Shown piece after piece: positions 25,701 through 36,218 of a DNA stretch of 64,000 nucleotides. The DNA lies in assembly GCA_023374025.1 (NCBI GenBank), contig SIJG01000023.1, positions 681,382 to 745,381 of the forward strand, written 5' to 3'. A program made the translations under genes and the position numbers. Below the pieces are notes generated by a model, which was not told the DNA's origin, searched no databases, and worked only from the letters and a program-made list of their open reading frames with translations. Positions within the stretch are counted from its first letter, which is position 1. Each line of letters opens with the position of its first letter. The DNA is from Heterodera schachtii (Eukaryota > Nematoda > Chromadorea > Rhabditida > Heteroderidae).

Positions 25701-28700
25701 TTAAATTAAAGACACACTTTAAATAATTAATTGGCTAAACTTGCCTTACTGTAGCAAAAATAACTTGCCTTACTGTAGCGAATAGTTTTATAATCTCATG
25801 TGCCATGTGTTTTTGACAATGAATGCTTTTGACAGTAATTGAATTTCAAAGCCAATTTTTTTGTTTGGCCGAGTTTTTTGAGCAGCATGAAAGTGGGCCA
25901 AATAAGATTAAAATACGTTTTCAAAAATGATTTTTAATGGCTTTTGTAATGTGCATAAAATTTGTACTTTTGGTCATACAAAAAATTGAATACAATTACA
26001 GTTTTCATAAAATTATACTGTCGAATCAACTACTGTAGTTCGAAATCTAACCGTAACATTATTTTATTTAAAAATATTTTTTTTTACACAATTTTTTTTT
26101 TTGACTCAGAGTCTGACCAAGCTAATTTACCGGCAAAACAACAACGAAATGCGCATGGCCAAGTCGTCGAGAGAAAGGGTACAGCATTATTTGCACGACC
26201 ATTATTAATGGATGCCTTAAACGGGTACATTTAATAATTAACATGGATTAATAATTAATTAATAATTATAATTCTTTGTTTATTTAATAACGCACAGTTA
26301 TGCTGAACGTGGCCAGGGCATGTTCAGCCAAATGATGCGAAAAACGGCGCCAAAGGCTCAGGCATTGAAGGAAAAAGCGAAGCCATTGGCCGAGGCGGTC
26401 GGAAATCGTGTTGAAGCGAGCAAGGCGAATTGATTTAAAAAATAACTGTGAAGGACCCTTTCAAAAGCGTAGGCAGGGGGGGGGGGCGCTTAGGGGGCTA
26501 AAGCCCCCCCCCCCCCCCGAAACCCAAAAAAGTAAAAATTTTCAGTAAATTTTTTTGAACAAAATTGCATTAAAGTACTCAAAAATTTTCCCGGCGGCGC
26601 CTATCGGCACCGCCGGACCCACATTTTACCATATTTTTGAAAAATGGAGGCCAAAATGGCAAAAAATATTAATTTTTGGCGAAAAACGGCGAAAAATTTT
26701 GTAAAATACACCCCCATAATTCGGAATTTCAAAAAACCAAAAATACACCCCTAAAAATCGACTAAAAAAGAAAAATACACCCCCTAAAATCGAATTTTTG
26801 ACTTCAGCCCCCCCCCCCCCCCAAAGCCAAGAGTCTGGCTACGCCCTTGCTTTCAAAGGGGGAAATTGGCAACAAAATCATTGATTGGGGCGCTCCAGAA
26901 TTCTGAGTTCCGGCTTCCGAATTTTCTTGGGCCACGAAATCCCGACTTCCATTTTTAGGGTGCAACTTAAAATTCTTGCCGCTGAATTTCGCAGAGACAA
27001 AATCTCTCCGTAGAAATTCAAGAAAAAAATTCAAAAAATTACTGTGTTTTTTCTAATTTTATGATGAATTTACTAAAATTTTTAAAAAGATTTTCCAAAT
27101 AATCGCTAGAAAAAATTAAAAAAAAACTTTTCTTGAAATTTATTTAGAAAATTTCTATGTTTGAATTTTTTAAAAAAATTTCTGCATCGAGATTTTTTCT
27201 CGGCGAGATTTTGTCCCGTCCCCGAGAAAAATTAATTTCAATGTATACCTTATTTTAATATATCCACCATTTTCAGGTTGGTCAGCTCATTCAACAGCAT
27301 CGGCCCGCACAAATACATGTTGAAAAGGTGGACAAAGAAGAGCGGGACAATGCCACAGCTGCGCAACAGCAAAGGTGGATTTGGAATGGACAATTAATTA
27401 ATTAATTAATATTAATTAATTATACAAATTTTCAACAATAATTTAAGCAAAAATCAACAACAAATCAACGATATTTGCGAACAAGTCCTTGCCGGTCAGG
27501 TAAAGAAATTAATATTTTTAATTTATAATTTTATAATTATTTTATTATGGCGCGGTGCGGGTGCATTAAGTCCCCCCCCCCCCCTATATTGGCTCCGCCT
27601 TGTGAAAAATTTTAAAAAAATTTCAAACATGGAATTTTATAAGAGAAATTCAAGGAAATTTAAAAAATTTTCAACACTGTTTGGAAATTTTTTTTTAGAT
27701 ACCTAGTATTTCACCATAAAATTTTGAAAAATCGCTTTTTCTTGTAATTTTCTTATAAAAAATTTCTAAGATTTTTTTGAGAATTTCTAAGTTTAATATG
27801 CCTATGTATTTTTTTTTTCGGAAGAGAAATAATACGGGCTGCGAACTGACTTATACGGGGGAAAAACGGCGTGGGAAATGAGCCGCTCCCTTTCAGGGCA
27901 TTGGCGTGTTCACAATGCCGAAGGTGAAGCGGATGTTGGAGGATGAAAGCATGCGCGAATTGGTCTGCTCTAAGCTCAATTTGGGGTTGGAAGTGCGCTA
28001 TGCGGAGGACGAATTCATACAAGACGTGGTAAAATATGGGGAAAAATTTAATAAAATTTAATTAAAAATTTTAATTAGGATACCTATTTTAAATGCAAAT
28101 TAATCATATTTTATTTCTGTTATTAAGCAACTGAGCCGTGCTCAATACAAAGGCTACCTGAAACTGCTTCAAGTAAAAAAATGCTTCAAATTAATTAACC
28201 CATCATTTACAAATTTATTTTTCTTATTTTAATTAGACAATTAATGAATGTATATAGGTAATTTATTAATTGACTTCGTGCAAAATTTTTAGACGAATTT
28301 AAAATTGAAAATTTAAAAAAAAAACGAAATCATGAGCGCATTTTCCTTTTTTTCGCAAATTTTTCAATTTTTAGTTAAAATTTTAAAAAATATCTTGAAT
28401 TTTTTTAAGTAAATATTAGTTATTAAAAGTTTCGTAATAAAAAATCCTTTTCTGGTGAAATAGAAATTTTTCATTCAAATTATGACTGAAAACTTCTCCG
28501 GAAAAATGCCCACCCCTATAGATCTAAAAAAAAAAGTATTTAAAATTGTTTTTTTAATTCCCAAAATGAAAAATGTTGCTGAAATATATATTTTGTAAAA
28601 ATTTGTAGGCCTGTGTGTCGGGCATTGACGCCTCATTTCATACACCCGGCTCCAATGGGTTGGCATCGCTGTTCCATGTGCTTGAAATTGCGCACACCCA

Positions 28701-31700
28701 TTTCTGGACACATCAATTGGAGGGTGGTGGTGGTGGTGGAGCACAGCAACACCATCAGAAACAACAGCAACACAACCATCATAATCATCAACATGGTGAA
28801 CAACAGCAGCAGATGACCACGCCCGGCAGTGACAGTGGCGGCGGAGCAAGCGGACAAAAAAGCTTGGTAAAAAAAAAATTAAATTTTTTCTTTTATTTTC
28901 CATTGGGTTCGACACATAAACCGAATTGTGACTGGAAAATTTTGAAAATCCGTTTAGTGAATAGAAATTCTTGAAAAACGAGATAGGTATATGGTACCAG
29001 GCCTGTATCCAGAAAAAAAATTCGGGGAGAAGGGCACCCTGCCCGAAGAGCTTTATTTTTCTTCAGTGTAAAGGGCGAAAAAGCAGGAATTTGTAGCACT
29101 TTTGCGCCAAAAAAGACAAAATTTTGATGATAATTTGAAATTTTAAGCGTAACTCAATATGGGAACAAATTTAATTAGTGCGTTTCAAGGTCGCTGATCA
29201 CTAATATAACATTTGCTTTGACATGAATTCATTTGATCATAGATATTTTTTAAATATTCTCGACAAATCATAGATTTGGTGTCAAAACTATGACCCGGTG
29301 TAAAAACAAATATTATTTTCATAATCAGAGACCTTGAAAACACTTAATTATAAATTTAAAAAAAAAACAGAAACTTTTTCTTAAATTGGGTCTAATTTTT
29401 TAGTTGACTACGCCTTCATCTTCCAGTCAAAATTTGGCCGCTCCTAGCACTCCGTCAACGAGTTCAAATCCCACGCCGACACCATCTCAGCAAATCGAAC
29501 ATATATCGAATGGCATGCCAAGTCCAGCAAAAGTGAATCAATTTTTAAATCATAATGAATAAATGATACTGGTTAATTTTATGTCCATTTTTTGTTCAAA
29601 ATTTTCTTAAACTTGATTCGTGTCGAATAAAAAATTAGGTAAAAATTCTATATATATTTTTTAAGAATTCAAAATATGACGACGATTCAGCACAAATTCC
29701 ACTGCCCATTGAGCCTCCTCCTCCTCCTGCGGCACCGATTTATACAATTCCGGCACCATCATGTCCACCACCACCACTTCCAACTAGACCACCACCAGTC
29801 GAATTATTTTTAAAAATTAAAATATATTTTAATTCGAAATTTTAAGCCATTACCGCCACGAGTTCCATCACGAGAAATGCCACAACCAGCTCCACCACCA
29901 TTGGCATTCACTGTGGACGCGCCTCCACCAGTGCCAAAAAGGCCAAGCCTTCCAACAACCGATAAAAAGCCATCATTGACTGCTGCTGCTGTGAATTTTA
30001 AAATTTTATTATTTAAAAATAAATATTTAATTGAATTTAAGGAAGTTTTACCCAATTCTACAACGCCTGAGCTGTGCGAAAATGAACCAGTTCAAATACA
30101 GAAAAATGCTCACGAAATTTCAGTGAAGGATCAACAACTGTTTAAAGATGAATTTGCAAACAAAAAGGCGATTAATATAAAATATTATTTATTATTATTT
30201 TTAAAATTTAATAAATAAAATAAATTGAAATTTTTTGAGGAAGCGCCAAAAATCCAAGTGCCCCAACATTTGAATTTGAACTCACTTGAAGCAATGTTGC
30301 CCTCTACATCTTTTGTTGATGAACCAATTCCACCGAGAAATTTTTTGTTCAATGACTTAATAGGGCCATGTAAATTAATTTTTAATTTTTGCCAAATTTA
30401 CAAAATGCCAAATTTATTTCTCGCATTTTTCAGCGCCAAATCATTCGTCAAATGTGTTATGGCAACAAATACCGTTGTGGGAAACCGCCTTTCTGGACAT
30501 GGTTGCACAGGAGAGGGACAAAATTGGAGTAATTTTGAAATGAAATGGAATTTTCAAAAAAATGAATTTTGAAAATCCCCCGTTTTTCCAGATGGACCAG
30601 GAGCCGTCCGAAATGATTGACCGTTACAGTCAGCTTGGTGATGGTGAAAGAAAACGGTTGGAGCTTGAAGAAGACCGCATTTTGGCTGTCCTTCTGCATA
30701 ATATGACAGCTATTGTAAGGATTGTTTTATTGGACTGCATTATACCAGCAGTGCTAGGTCGAACCGGTGCTAGGTCGTTTCGTAAAATCCGCCATTTTAG
30801 CGAATTTTTCGACAAAACTTGGCATAACATTGTTTAAAGACATTCTAATTTTACATTTTTGGTACCATTCGACAGCCAAGCTTTTTCTCTATTAGCCTAC
30901 AATTTTGTCAAGTTTAGAAAAAGTTGTATGAAAATAAGTAGGGCCCCAACTTTTAGTGACGAAAAATCTCAAAATAGTTAACTAAAATAGTGACGAAAAA
31001 GTGCCAAAATAGTGACAAAATAGTGAAAAAAGTCCGAAATAGTGAGAAATAGTGACATAATTTTCAGCCAAAAAATGAGCAAAAAAAAATTTTATTCACT
31101 AATTTCAGTTGCAAATGAGGTAAATTTCCTTTCTAACATTTATCTTAACAAATATTGACATTTTTTAAATCAAAAATTTTGTCAAGAAATAATTTTGGGG
31201 AAAAGTTTTTATGAAAATTTTCCAATTTTTAATGGTATTTTTCAAAAAAAATTTTATATCGATTCTTAAGGGTGCATTTTTTGAAAAAAAAATTTAGATC
31301 GATTCTTAGGGGTGCATTTTTTGATTTTATTGCATTTTTGTTAAGGAATTTTCCAAAAAATGTCGAAATAGTGAAAAAATAGTGACAAAACGCCAAAAAA
31401 GTGAATTTTCACTATTTTAAGTGACAAAACGCCAAAATAGTGATTTCTAGTGACGAAAAATGACGTCCAAATGAAAAAATTTTACAGCGGAAATGCGTTT
31501 TTTGAGCTCCTTTCTTCAAAACAATTGAGCAAAAAAAAAGTTTTTTCACTAAAAGTTGGGGCCCTAAAAATAAGTACTATTTCTGCCATAATTAAATGGC
31601 GGATTTTACGAAACGACCCAGCACGGGTCGAACCCATGCCTGTAACCAGAAAAAATTTCGGCAGAGGCGGGAATTCGAACACCTTATTTTGATCATTGGG

Positions 31701-34700
31701 CAAAAGAATTTTTGGCATGTATTTTTTATTTTATTTTCCGCGCCGGGCAGAAAAAAAGCAGGAATTTATAGTCATTTTGTGAAATTTTCAATTTTATTTA
31801 TGTTTTTCAAGATGCACCTTTGCCATGTGCCGATCAGAGTTATACAACAAAAAATTCGTCGTCTGCTTGGCAAGGCGCACATTGGGCTGATTTATTCCAA
31901 ACGCATCAATCTGTTGTTGGACGAACTTTCGAACCTTGTGAATTTATTTTTTTGAATTTTTAATTAATTTTTTTTAATTTTTTTAGCCTTCCGGCGCTAA
32001 AATCCCATTGAAACCACTCGGCAGTCGGCTCATTCAAAAAGAAGTGTTTACAGTGCACACCGGCTCTTCCCCTGATGGGCCAATGTGCTTTTTGGAAGTA
32101 GCTTATTTAAAAAAAAATTTTTTATCAATTTCCTAACAAAATTCCATGAAAATTTTCACCAATTTGTTGGGGATGTAATTACGATTCATAAATAACCGAG
32201 TAAAAATATTAAACAAAAAGAGAATCAAGGTCACAAAATCTGGTAGTCCTCAAATTTTTAAGTTTGTACGGTAGATACAAAAATCGATAACCTTTTTTTT
32301 GTACGATAGTTACAAAAATACAATTAATTTCAAAAAGGTTTGTGATGATGCGCTGATTTTGCGTGATGCTAACGGTGTTGTGCAAGAACGATGGTGGTAT
32401 GAGAGGCTTGTGAACATGACATATTCACCGGTGTGTTCACACCATTTTTTGGTCCCCGTAAAAAATAATTTATAAATTGTAAAATTTAATTAGAAAACGC
32501 GAGTGCTTTGCTTATGGCGTCGTCATGATGACCAAGTTTACATGCATAAATTCCATACAAAAAAGGTGAATTATCTGGGATTTAAAAAATAAATAATTAT
32601 GTAAATATGTGTCAAACATAATTAAAATTTAAGTGCCGTCATTTGTACAACAGTATGAAAACAGCAATGGAACGGGCAGCATCAAGAGGCAAAAAAAAAA
32701 AAAAACAATATAATAATAATTGAATTTATAACTTAATTTGAATAGGAATATTGATGCTAGATCGTTTTGTAAAATCCGCCAATTATGTGGTTTTTTAGCA
32801 TTGATTATCATAACTTTTTTCAAAATGATCAATCATTATTCCATAGCTATAAGTTTTCTCTATTAGCCTTAAGATTTCAATGTTTTAAAAATAATTGATG
32901 CAAATTCTAGACTTTGACAATCAATCATTAAGCCTAATTGTACAAATGGAGATAATAAAGTTCTTTAGTTATTGAAGTGTTCAACCCTTTGCTATTTATT
33001 AGCTTAAATAAATTTATCATGCATGGCTTTCTAATGGTGCCAATTTTTGGATTGATTGGCAAAGAAATAAATAAATTGAATTTTTCTGACTAAATATAAA
33101 TTTTTAAATAATTTCATTTTCTAAAAAATTTTTTTATTGTTGAATTTAAGGAAAACCTATTAAAAAAATATGTTTAGAGTTTTTTGTAAAAAATAAAATT
33201 TTCATTATTTTGCCGCTAAGGTGTGAGTTTTAATGAGCACCTCCCGCGACCCAAATATTATATTTTTAATTTCAAAATGAAGCTAAAATTATTTAATTAA
33301 TTTGAAGGAAAGGTGCAAGTGGCTGGCCGAGAGTTGGGCGGCGAATTTCCAATCCATGACGTGGAACGAAATGAAGGTGGCCTACTCAAAGTTCGCATTG
33401 ATGGCATCGCATTGCAATTTGTGAATTCGCAGGCACAAAATTCAAAAAAAAAAATCCTTTTTTTTAAATTTTTAAATTTAGGAATTTATTGAACTAAGCA
33501 ACATCAAAAAATGTAACACTATCGGTAAGTTTGAGAGTTACAATTCAATAAAAATTTATTGAAATATTTTAAGGCGGCAACATTTTCATCCTGGAAGAAT
33601 TCAGTAAAAAATTTTTTTTAACTAATTAATTTAATATTTTAATTAATTAAACAGATCGTGCCAATAATCAGCTTATACAGCGTCGTTACATTTCTTCCGT
33701 GGTAAGTTTTTTTATTATTCCGTTTTTTGATTAAAAAAACAATATTTATATGTTTATGGGTAAAAATTCTTTTAAAGTTATATTATATGTAGAACAAATC
33801 TTACCTGTATTATATAAAAAAAATTAATGAATTTTCAGAACGATTTTTTAATGATTCAAAAAATTTTCTTTTACTAATGATTAAAAATTAATTCAAAAAG
33901 AATTAATAGCTTTTAAAAATTATTTTTTCAATGATTAAAAAATTATTTCTTTTTCTAATTTTATTCGCATATAATAAATTCGATATCTCTTCCAATAAAC
34001 AATATTTTTGTGCCGTTTTGTCATTTTATTATTTTTGTTGCCAATATTTTTTAATTGGAAGTGTTGTGGCCACCAGTGTTTGTGTTGCTTCTTAAGGCAG
34101 CCTCAATTTCATGGTCACTTCATCGTGTTTTTTCTGTACACCAAACACTGGACGAGGAGTGCAATGAACAGCTTCGTGAAAAGCTGGACAACAACGTTTG
34201 TGTTCTGTTTGTTGTTGTGTGTGGTGTCTTTGTCAGGGATGTAAATTCAATTTAAAAAAGCCTTTGTATGGTCCAACAAATTTAAAATTTCAAAAAATGA
34301 TTTATTAAAATTTAATATTTGCCCCCACCCCATTTTTTGGCAAAAATTTTTTCTGAATAGTTGTCTAATGCATATTGCCTGAGATTTTCTAGGTCACTGA
34401 TTAGGAATATATATGACATTTTCATTCGAGAAATTCCAAACCCTAACCTAATTAGAGCAAAAACTCAAAATTTAAAATTACGGATTTTTATTTCGAACCT
34501 TGAAGATTTTCGAAATTACTAGACTAAATGTGTATTCCTGATCAGTGACAAAGAAAATGCCAGATAATATTTATTGACAATTTTTCAGGACATTATTATT
34601 TTTTGCTAAAAATGGTTGGGGATGGCTAAAAAATTCTTCATTAAATTTTAATTAAATCTTTTTATATTTATCATAGTAAATACATTATACATCCCTGACC

Positions 34701-35801
34701 TTTATACAGTATACTCATATTTTTTCAATTTCTGTTCAGGTAACTCTTTATCGCTCTCCACAAGACCCTAATGAGTCTAGGATAATCCTTCCTATGAAGG
34801 CCCCACAAATTGATGGTAATTAGTCTAACTTGTTTTTCAAAAAATCGGTACTTTTCTATTAATTACCCTGTCAATTTAGAATGTTTGTGTGGTTCGTATT
34901 CTGAAAATGTCGAAACTGCATCCGTTTTTGAAAGGCCAAGGTCGAACACACTTTCAGACCTCCGAATTCATCGAGAACCAAAATACAAAGGACCAATTCT
35001 ATTTCCAATGATTTGAATTTTGGGTGGAGCAAAAAAAATTTGCAGTTTTAATATAATTAAGATAATAAGAAAAGCAGGACTTCCATTTCAAAAATGCGAA
35101 AACCGTAAAAATTGGTATTAAAAATTGAAGGCCTGTCCCTGACGAAAAAAATAATAAAAATAATGGCTCTGTTCGTCGTAGTTTACAAGATCATAAAATA
35201 AATTTAATGCATTTTTCTATAATCATCCAAATTAAACATTCATGGTATCATTTGATAGCCCAAAGAGTTCTTTATTGGTTTACTTACCAAGAATTAAAAA
35301 AATTTACCTTAAGATTCAAAAACTTATGGTCAAAAATGCTCAGAAAAGTTTTTTTTTTTTTTTTTTGAATTTTCTGATCATAACTTTTTTAAAAGATAAC
35401 GAAATTCTTTGAACTTTTTGTGGATCCTGTAGACTGCAACAGAGCCAAAAATAATGATTACATACCTTTTCTTTTCTGCTGTTGTGCTTTAAGTGCGTTA
35501 ATTACACACATTTATTATTTATATTATTTTTGTTTTTGTTTGGCACTCATTTTATGCTTATACAAATATTTTTGTACTTATATTTTTGCTGTAGTTGTGA
35601 TACATTGTTTATTGTGCATATCAATAAATTTCTATCTATATTTTTGAATTTTGTAAAATTACAAAAATATATTTTGAACTTTTTCAAATTAGGCTCGTTT
35701 AACAAATTTAGGCCGATCAAATTTGCTATTCTGTGCTATGCGTTTTTTCATTTGCAGCGGCACATCGTCACAGTATATTAACACATCAAAAACGTAATTG
35801 A
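16779..35801 (+). CDS. aex-3: MADD/AEX-3 orthologue, DENN-domain Rab3 guanine nucleotide exchange factor
   Basis: 43 exons, 1582 aa, all phases closing: 16779-16857, 16918-17071, 18181-18294, 18362-18462, 19275-19402, 19945-20130, 20420-20512, 20815-20970, 21308-21384, 22047-22126, 22416-22570, 22810-22929, 22982-23026, 23508-23629, 23748-23880, 24424-24631, 25024-25129, 25437-25527, 25576-25678, 26110-26224, 26298-26424, 27277-27374, 27448-27499, 27897-28028, 28128-28172, 28609-28866, 29404-29532, 29666-29797, 29847-29990, 30042-30167, 30240-30369, 30434-30528, 30592-30714, 31812-31937, 31987-32097, 32338-32430, 32494-32565, 32634-32688, 33308-33432, 33482-33524, 33574-33603, 33655-33701, 35712-35801. 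uDENN starts LCPRLIDYIVIVG and includes FCQPEGC and FTLTDKDS; cDENN (~190-440) has [37 protein letters not shown]; dDENN has [12 protein letters not shown]. The C-terminal part matches human MADD closely ([60 protein letters not shown]). Role: Rab3/Rab27 activation in synaptic vesicle traffic. Six introns appear to start with GC. Confidence 0.94.
17551..18148. mobile_element. hAT-like MITE, 598 bp, TSD TTAATTAA
   Basis: Ends TAGGGCTGCCAA / TTGGCAGCCCTA are inverted and flanked by TTAATTAA at 17543-17550 and 18149-18156. The interior carries many TTTACATATTT words. It lies in intron 2 of the MADD gene and ends 32 bases before exon 3. A diverged relative starts near 43362. Confidence 0.85.
18548..18898. 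mobile_element. Inverted-repeat element with 19-bp tandem array
   Basis: Outer arms with CCCGGACAATCCGTCAGTGG are inverted against the right end (TGGATTGTCC-type words closing with CCGGGAGCC). Flanks CTTAACGG (18540-18547) and CTTAACAG (18899-18906) match at 7 of 8 bases. The right half is a tandem array (about 18717-18850) of the 19-mer ACTGACGGATTGTCCACTT. It is inside MADD intron 4. Confidence 0.75.
19640..19860. repeat. Dispersed repeat with ACCAGAAAAAATTC head, copy 1
   Basis: Contains ATAACCAGAAAAAATTC, later CCCGGGAGAAAAAGCAG, and ends with a decayed GC hairpin near 19823-19849. Related heads occur at about 23092, 29001 and 31637, the latter two also followed by an AGCAGGAATTTrTAG motif. 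All four lie in MADD introns. Confidence 0.55.
21415..21948. mobile_element. hAT-like MITE, 534 bp, TSD TTCATCAC
   Basis: Ends TATAGACCGGATTTTT / AAAAATCCGGTCTCTA are inverted and flanked by TTCATCAC at 21407-21414 and 21949-21956. Internal AATAGGTGCTAAAA repeats and a C14 run are present. It is in intron 9 of MADD. The ends are shared with the 13122-13296 element. Confidence 0.9.
26466..26849. mobile_element. Probable hAT-like MITE, 384 bp, TSD CTTTCAAA
   Basis: Flanked by CTTTCAAA at 26458-26465 and 26850-26857. Left end AGCGTAGGCAG pairs with right end CTGGCTACGC(CCTTG), so the left terminus is slightly shortened. It carries G and C homopolymer runs and a GC hairpin copy at 26591-26616. 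It starts 42 nt after MADD exon 21. Confidence 0.65.
26591..26616. repeat. GC-rich hairpin repeat, copy 2
   Basis: Palindrome related to CCGGCGGTGCCGATAGGCAC, with the right arm perfect and one change in the left arm. It is nested in the MITE at 26466-26849. Confidence 0.8.
30763..31625. mobile_element. Outer inverted-repeat element interrupted by a MITE
   Basis: GGTCGTTTCGTAAAATCCGC near 30771 and its inverse GCGGATTTTACGAAACGACC near 31600 bracket the MITE at 30939-31566. A third, decayed copy of the word is at about 32758. This looks like an older palindromic element in MADD intron 33 into which a younger one inserted. Exact outer limits are unclear. Confidence 0.6.
30939..31566. mobile_element. 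hAT-like MITE, 628 bp, 21-bp perfect TIR, TSD AAAATAAG
   Basis: The left end begins TAGGGCCCCAACTTTTAGTG and the right end is its perfect inverse. AAAATAAG lies at 30931-30938 and 31567-31574. The interior has AAAATAGTGACAAAA repeats and shares TTCTTAGGGGTGCATTTTTT-like text with the 21415-21948 element. Confidence 0.93.
34234..34697. mobile_element. Possible MITE with CAGGGATGTA ends
   Basis: CAGGGATGTA at the left and TACATCCCTG at the right are inverted, 464 bp apart, in the last MADD intron. The flanking 8-mers match at only 5 of 8 positions, so support is weaker than for the other elements. Confidence 0.5.
34740..35016 (+). CDS. Candidate alternative 3' exons of the MADD gene
   Basis: Two exons, 34740-34815 and 34880-35016 (stop TGA), have good acceptors (tctgttcag, caatttag) and a GGTAAT donor. 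They join exon 42 (ends 33701, phase 0) in frame. They would replace the conserved last exon with [14 protein letters not shown]... and ...GPILFPMI, about 71 residues. They are coding-like in composition but have no counterpart I know in MADD. They could also belong to a small nested gene or be inactive. Confidence 0.4.
35165..35446. mobile_element. Short inverted-repeat element, 282 bp, TSD AAAAATAAT
   Basis: Ends GGCTCTGTT / AACAGAGCC (with further partial pairing to GGATCC/AAGATC) are flanked by AAAAATAAT at 35156-35164 and 35447-35455. It is in the last MADD intron. Confidence 0.7.
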
Positions 35802-36218
35802 CTAATCAATTACATAATTCATTAGAGACTTTTTTAAATGTATTGTATTAATTTGATTCGATTCCCTTTTAAGCATCCGTGAATCAAAGGAATATTTAAC
35901 AGAACGCGCTGATTTAAAATATATAAAAATGATACATTCATAATTATTTTTTTGTTACTTTTTCTATTAGTAAAATTAAATTTTGCGTAAAAAAACATGT
36001 TGGAATATTAAATTTAAAAAATTTATTGCACTTAATGAGTTTATTAGTCAAATTTAAAAAAATAATATGATAAAATTGAATGCAACAGCCAATTTAAAAA
36101 TGATAAAACACCAAAATGATTTTATTGAATGTTCCCCAAAAAATATTCGTATCAATAACAAATTAAGCCGGTCAAATTTGGTAGCACTCATAGCTAATTA
36201 GCCCATCAGATCATCGCT
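35802..36218. other. Convergent spacer between MADD (+) and SET (-) genes
   Basis: AT-rich with no ORF. The two genes point at each other. TTTATT at 36121-36126 (AATAAA on the minus strand) lies about 95 nt beyond the SET stop and is a plausible polyadenylation signal. Confidence 0.6.

Noticed and set aside
28237..28257. A 21-nt microexon between MADD exons 25 and 26
   Set aside because: It has acceptor- and donor-like edges but adds an in-frame TAG; direct joining of 28172 to 28609 gives a segment equal in length to human MADD.
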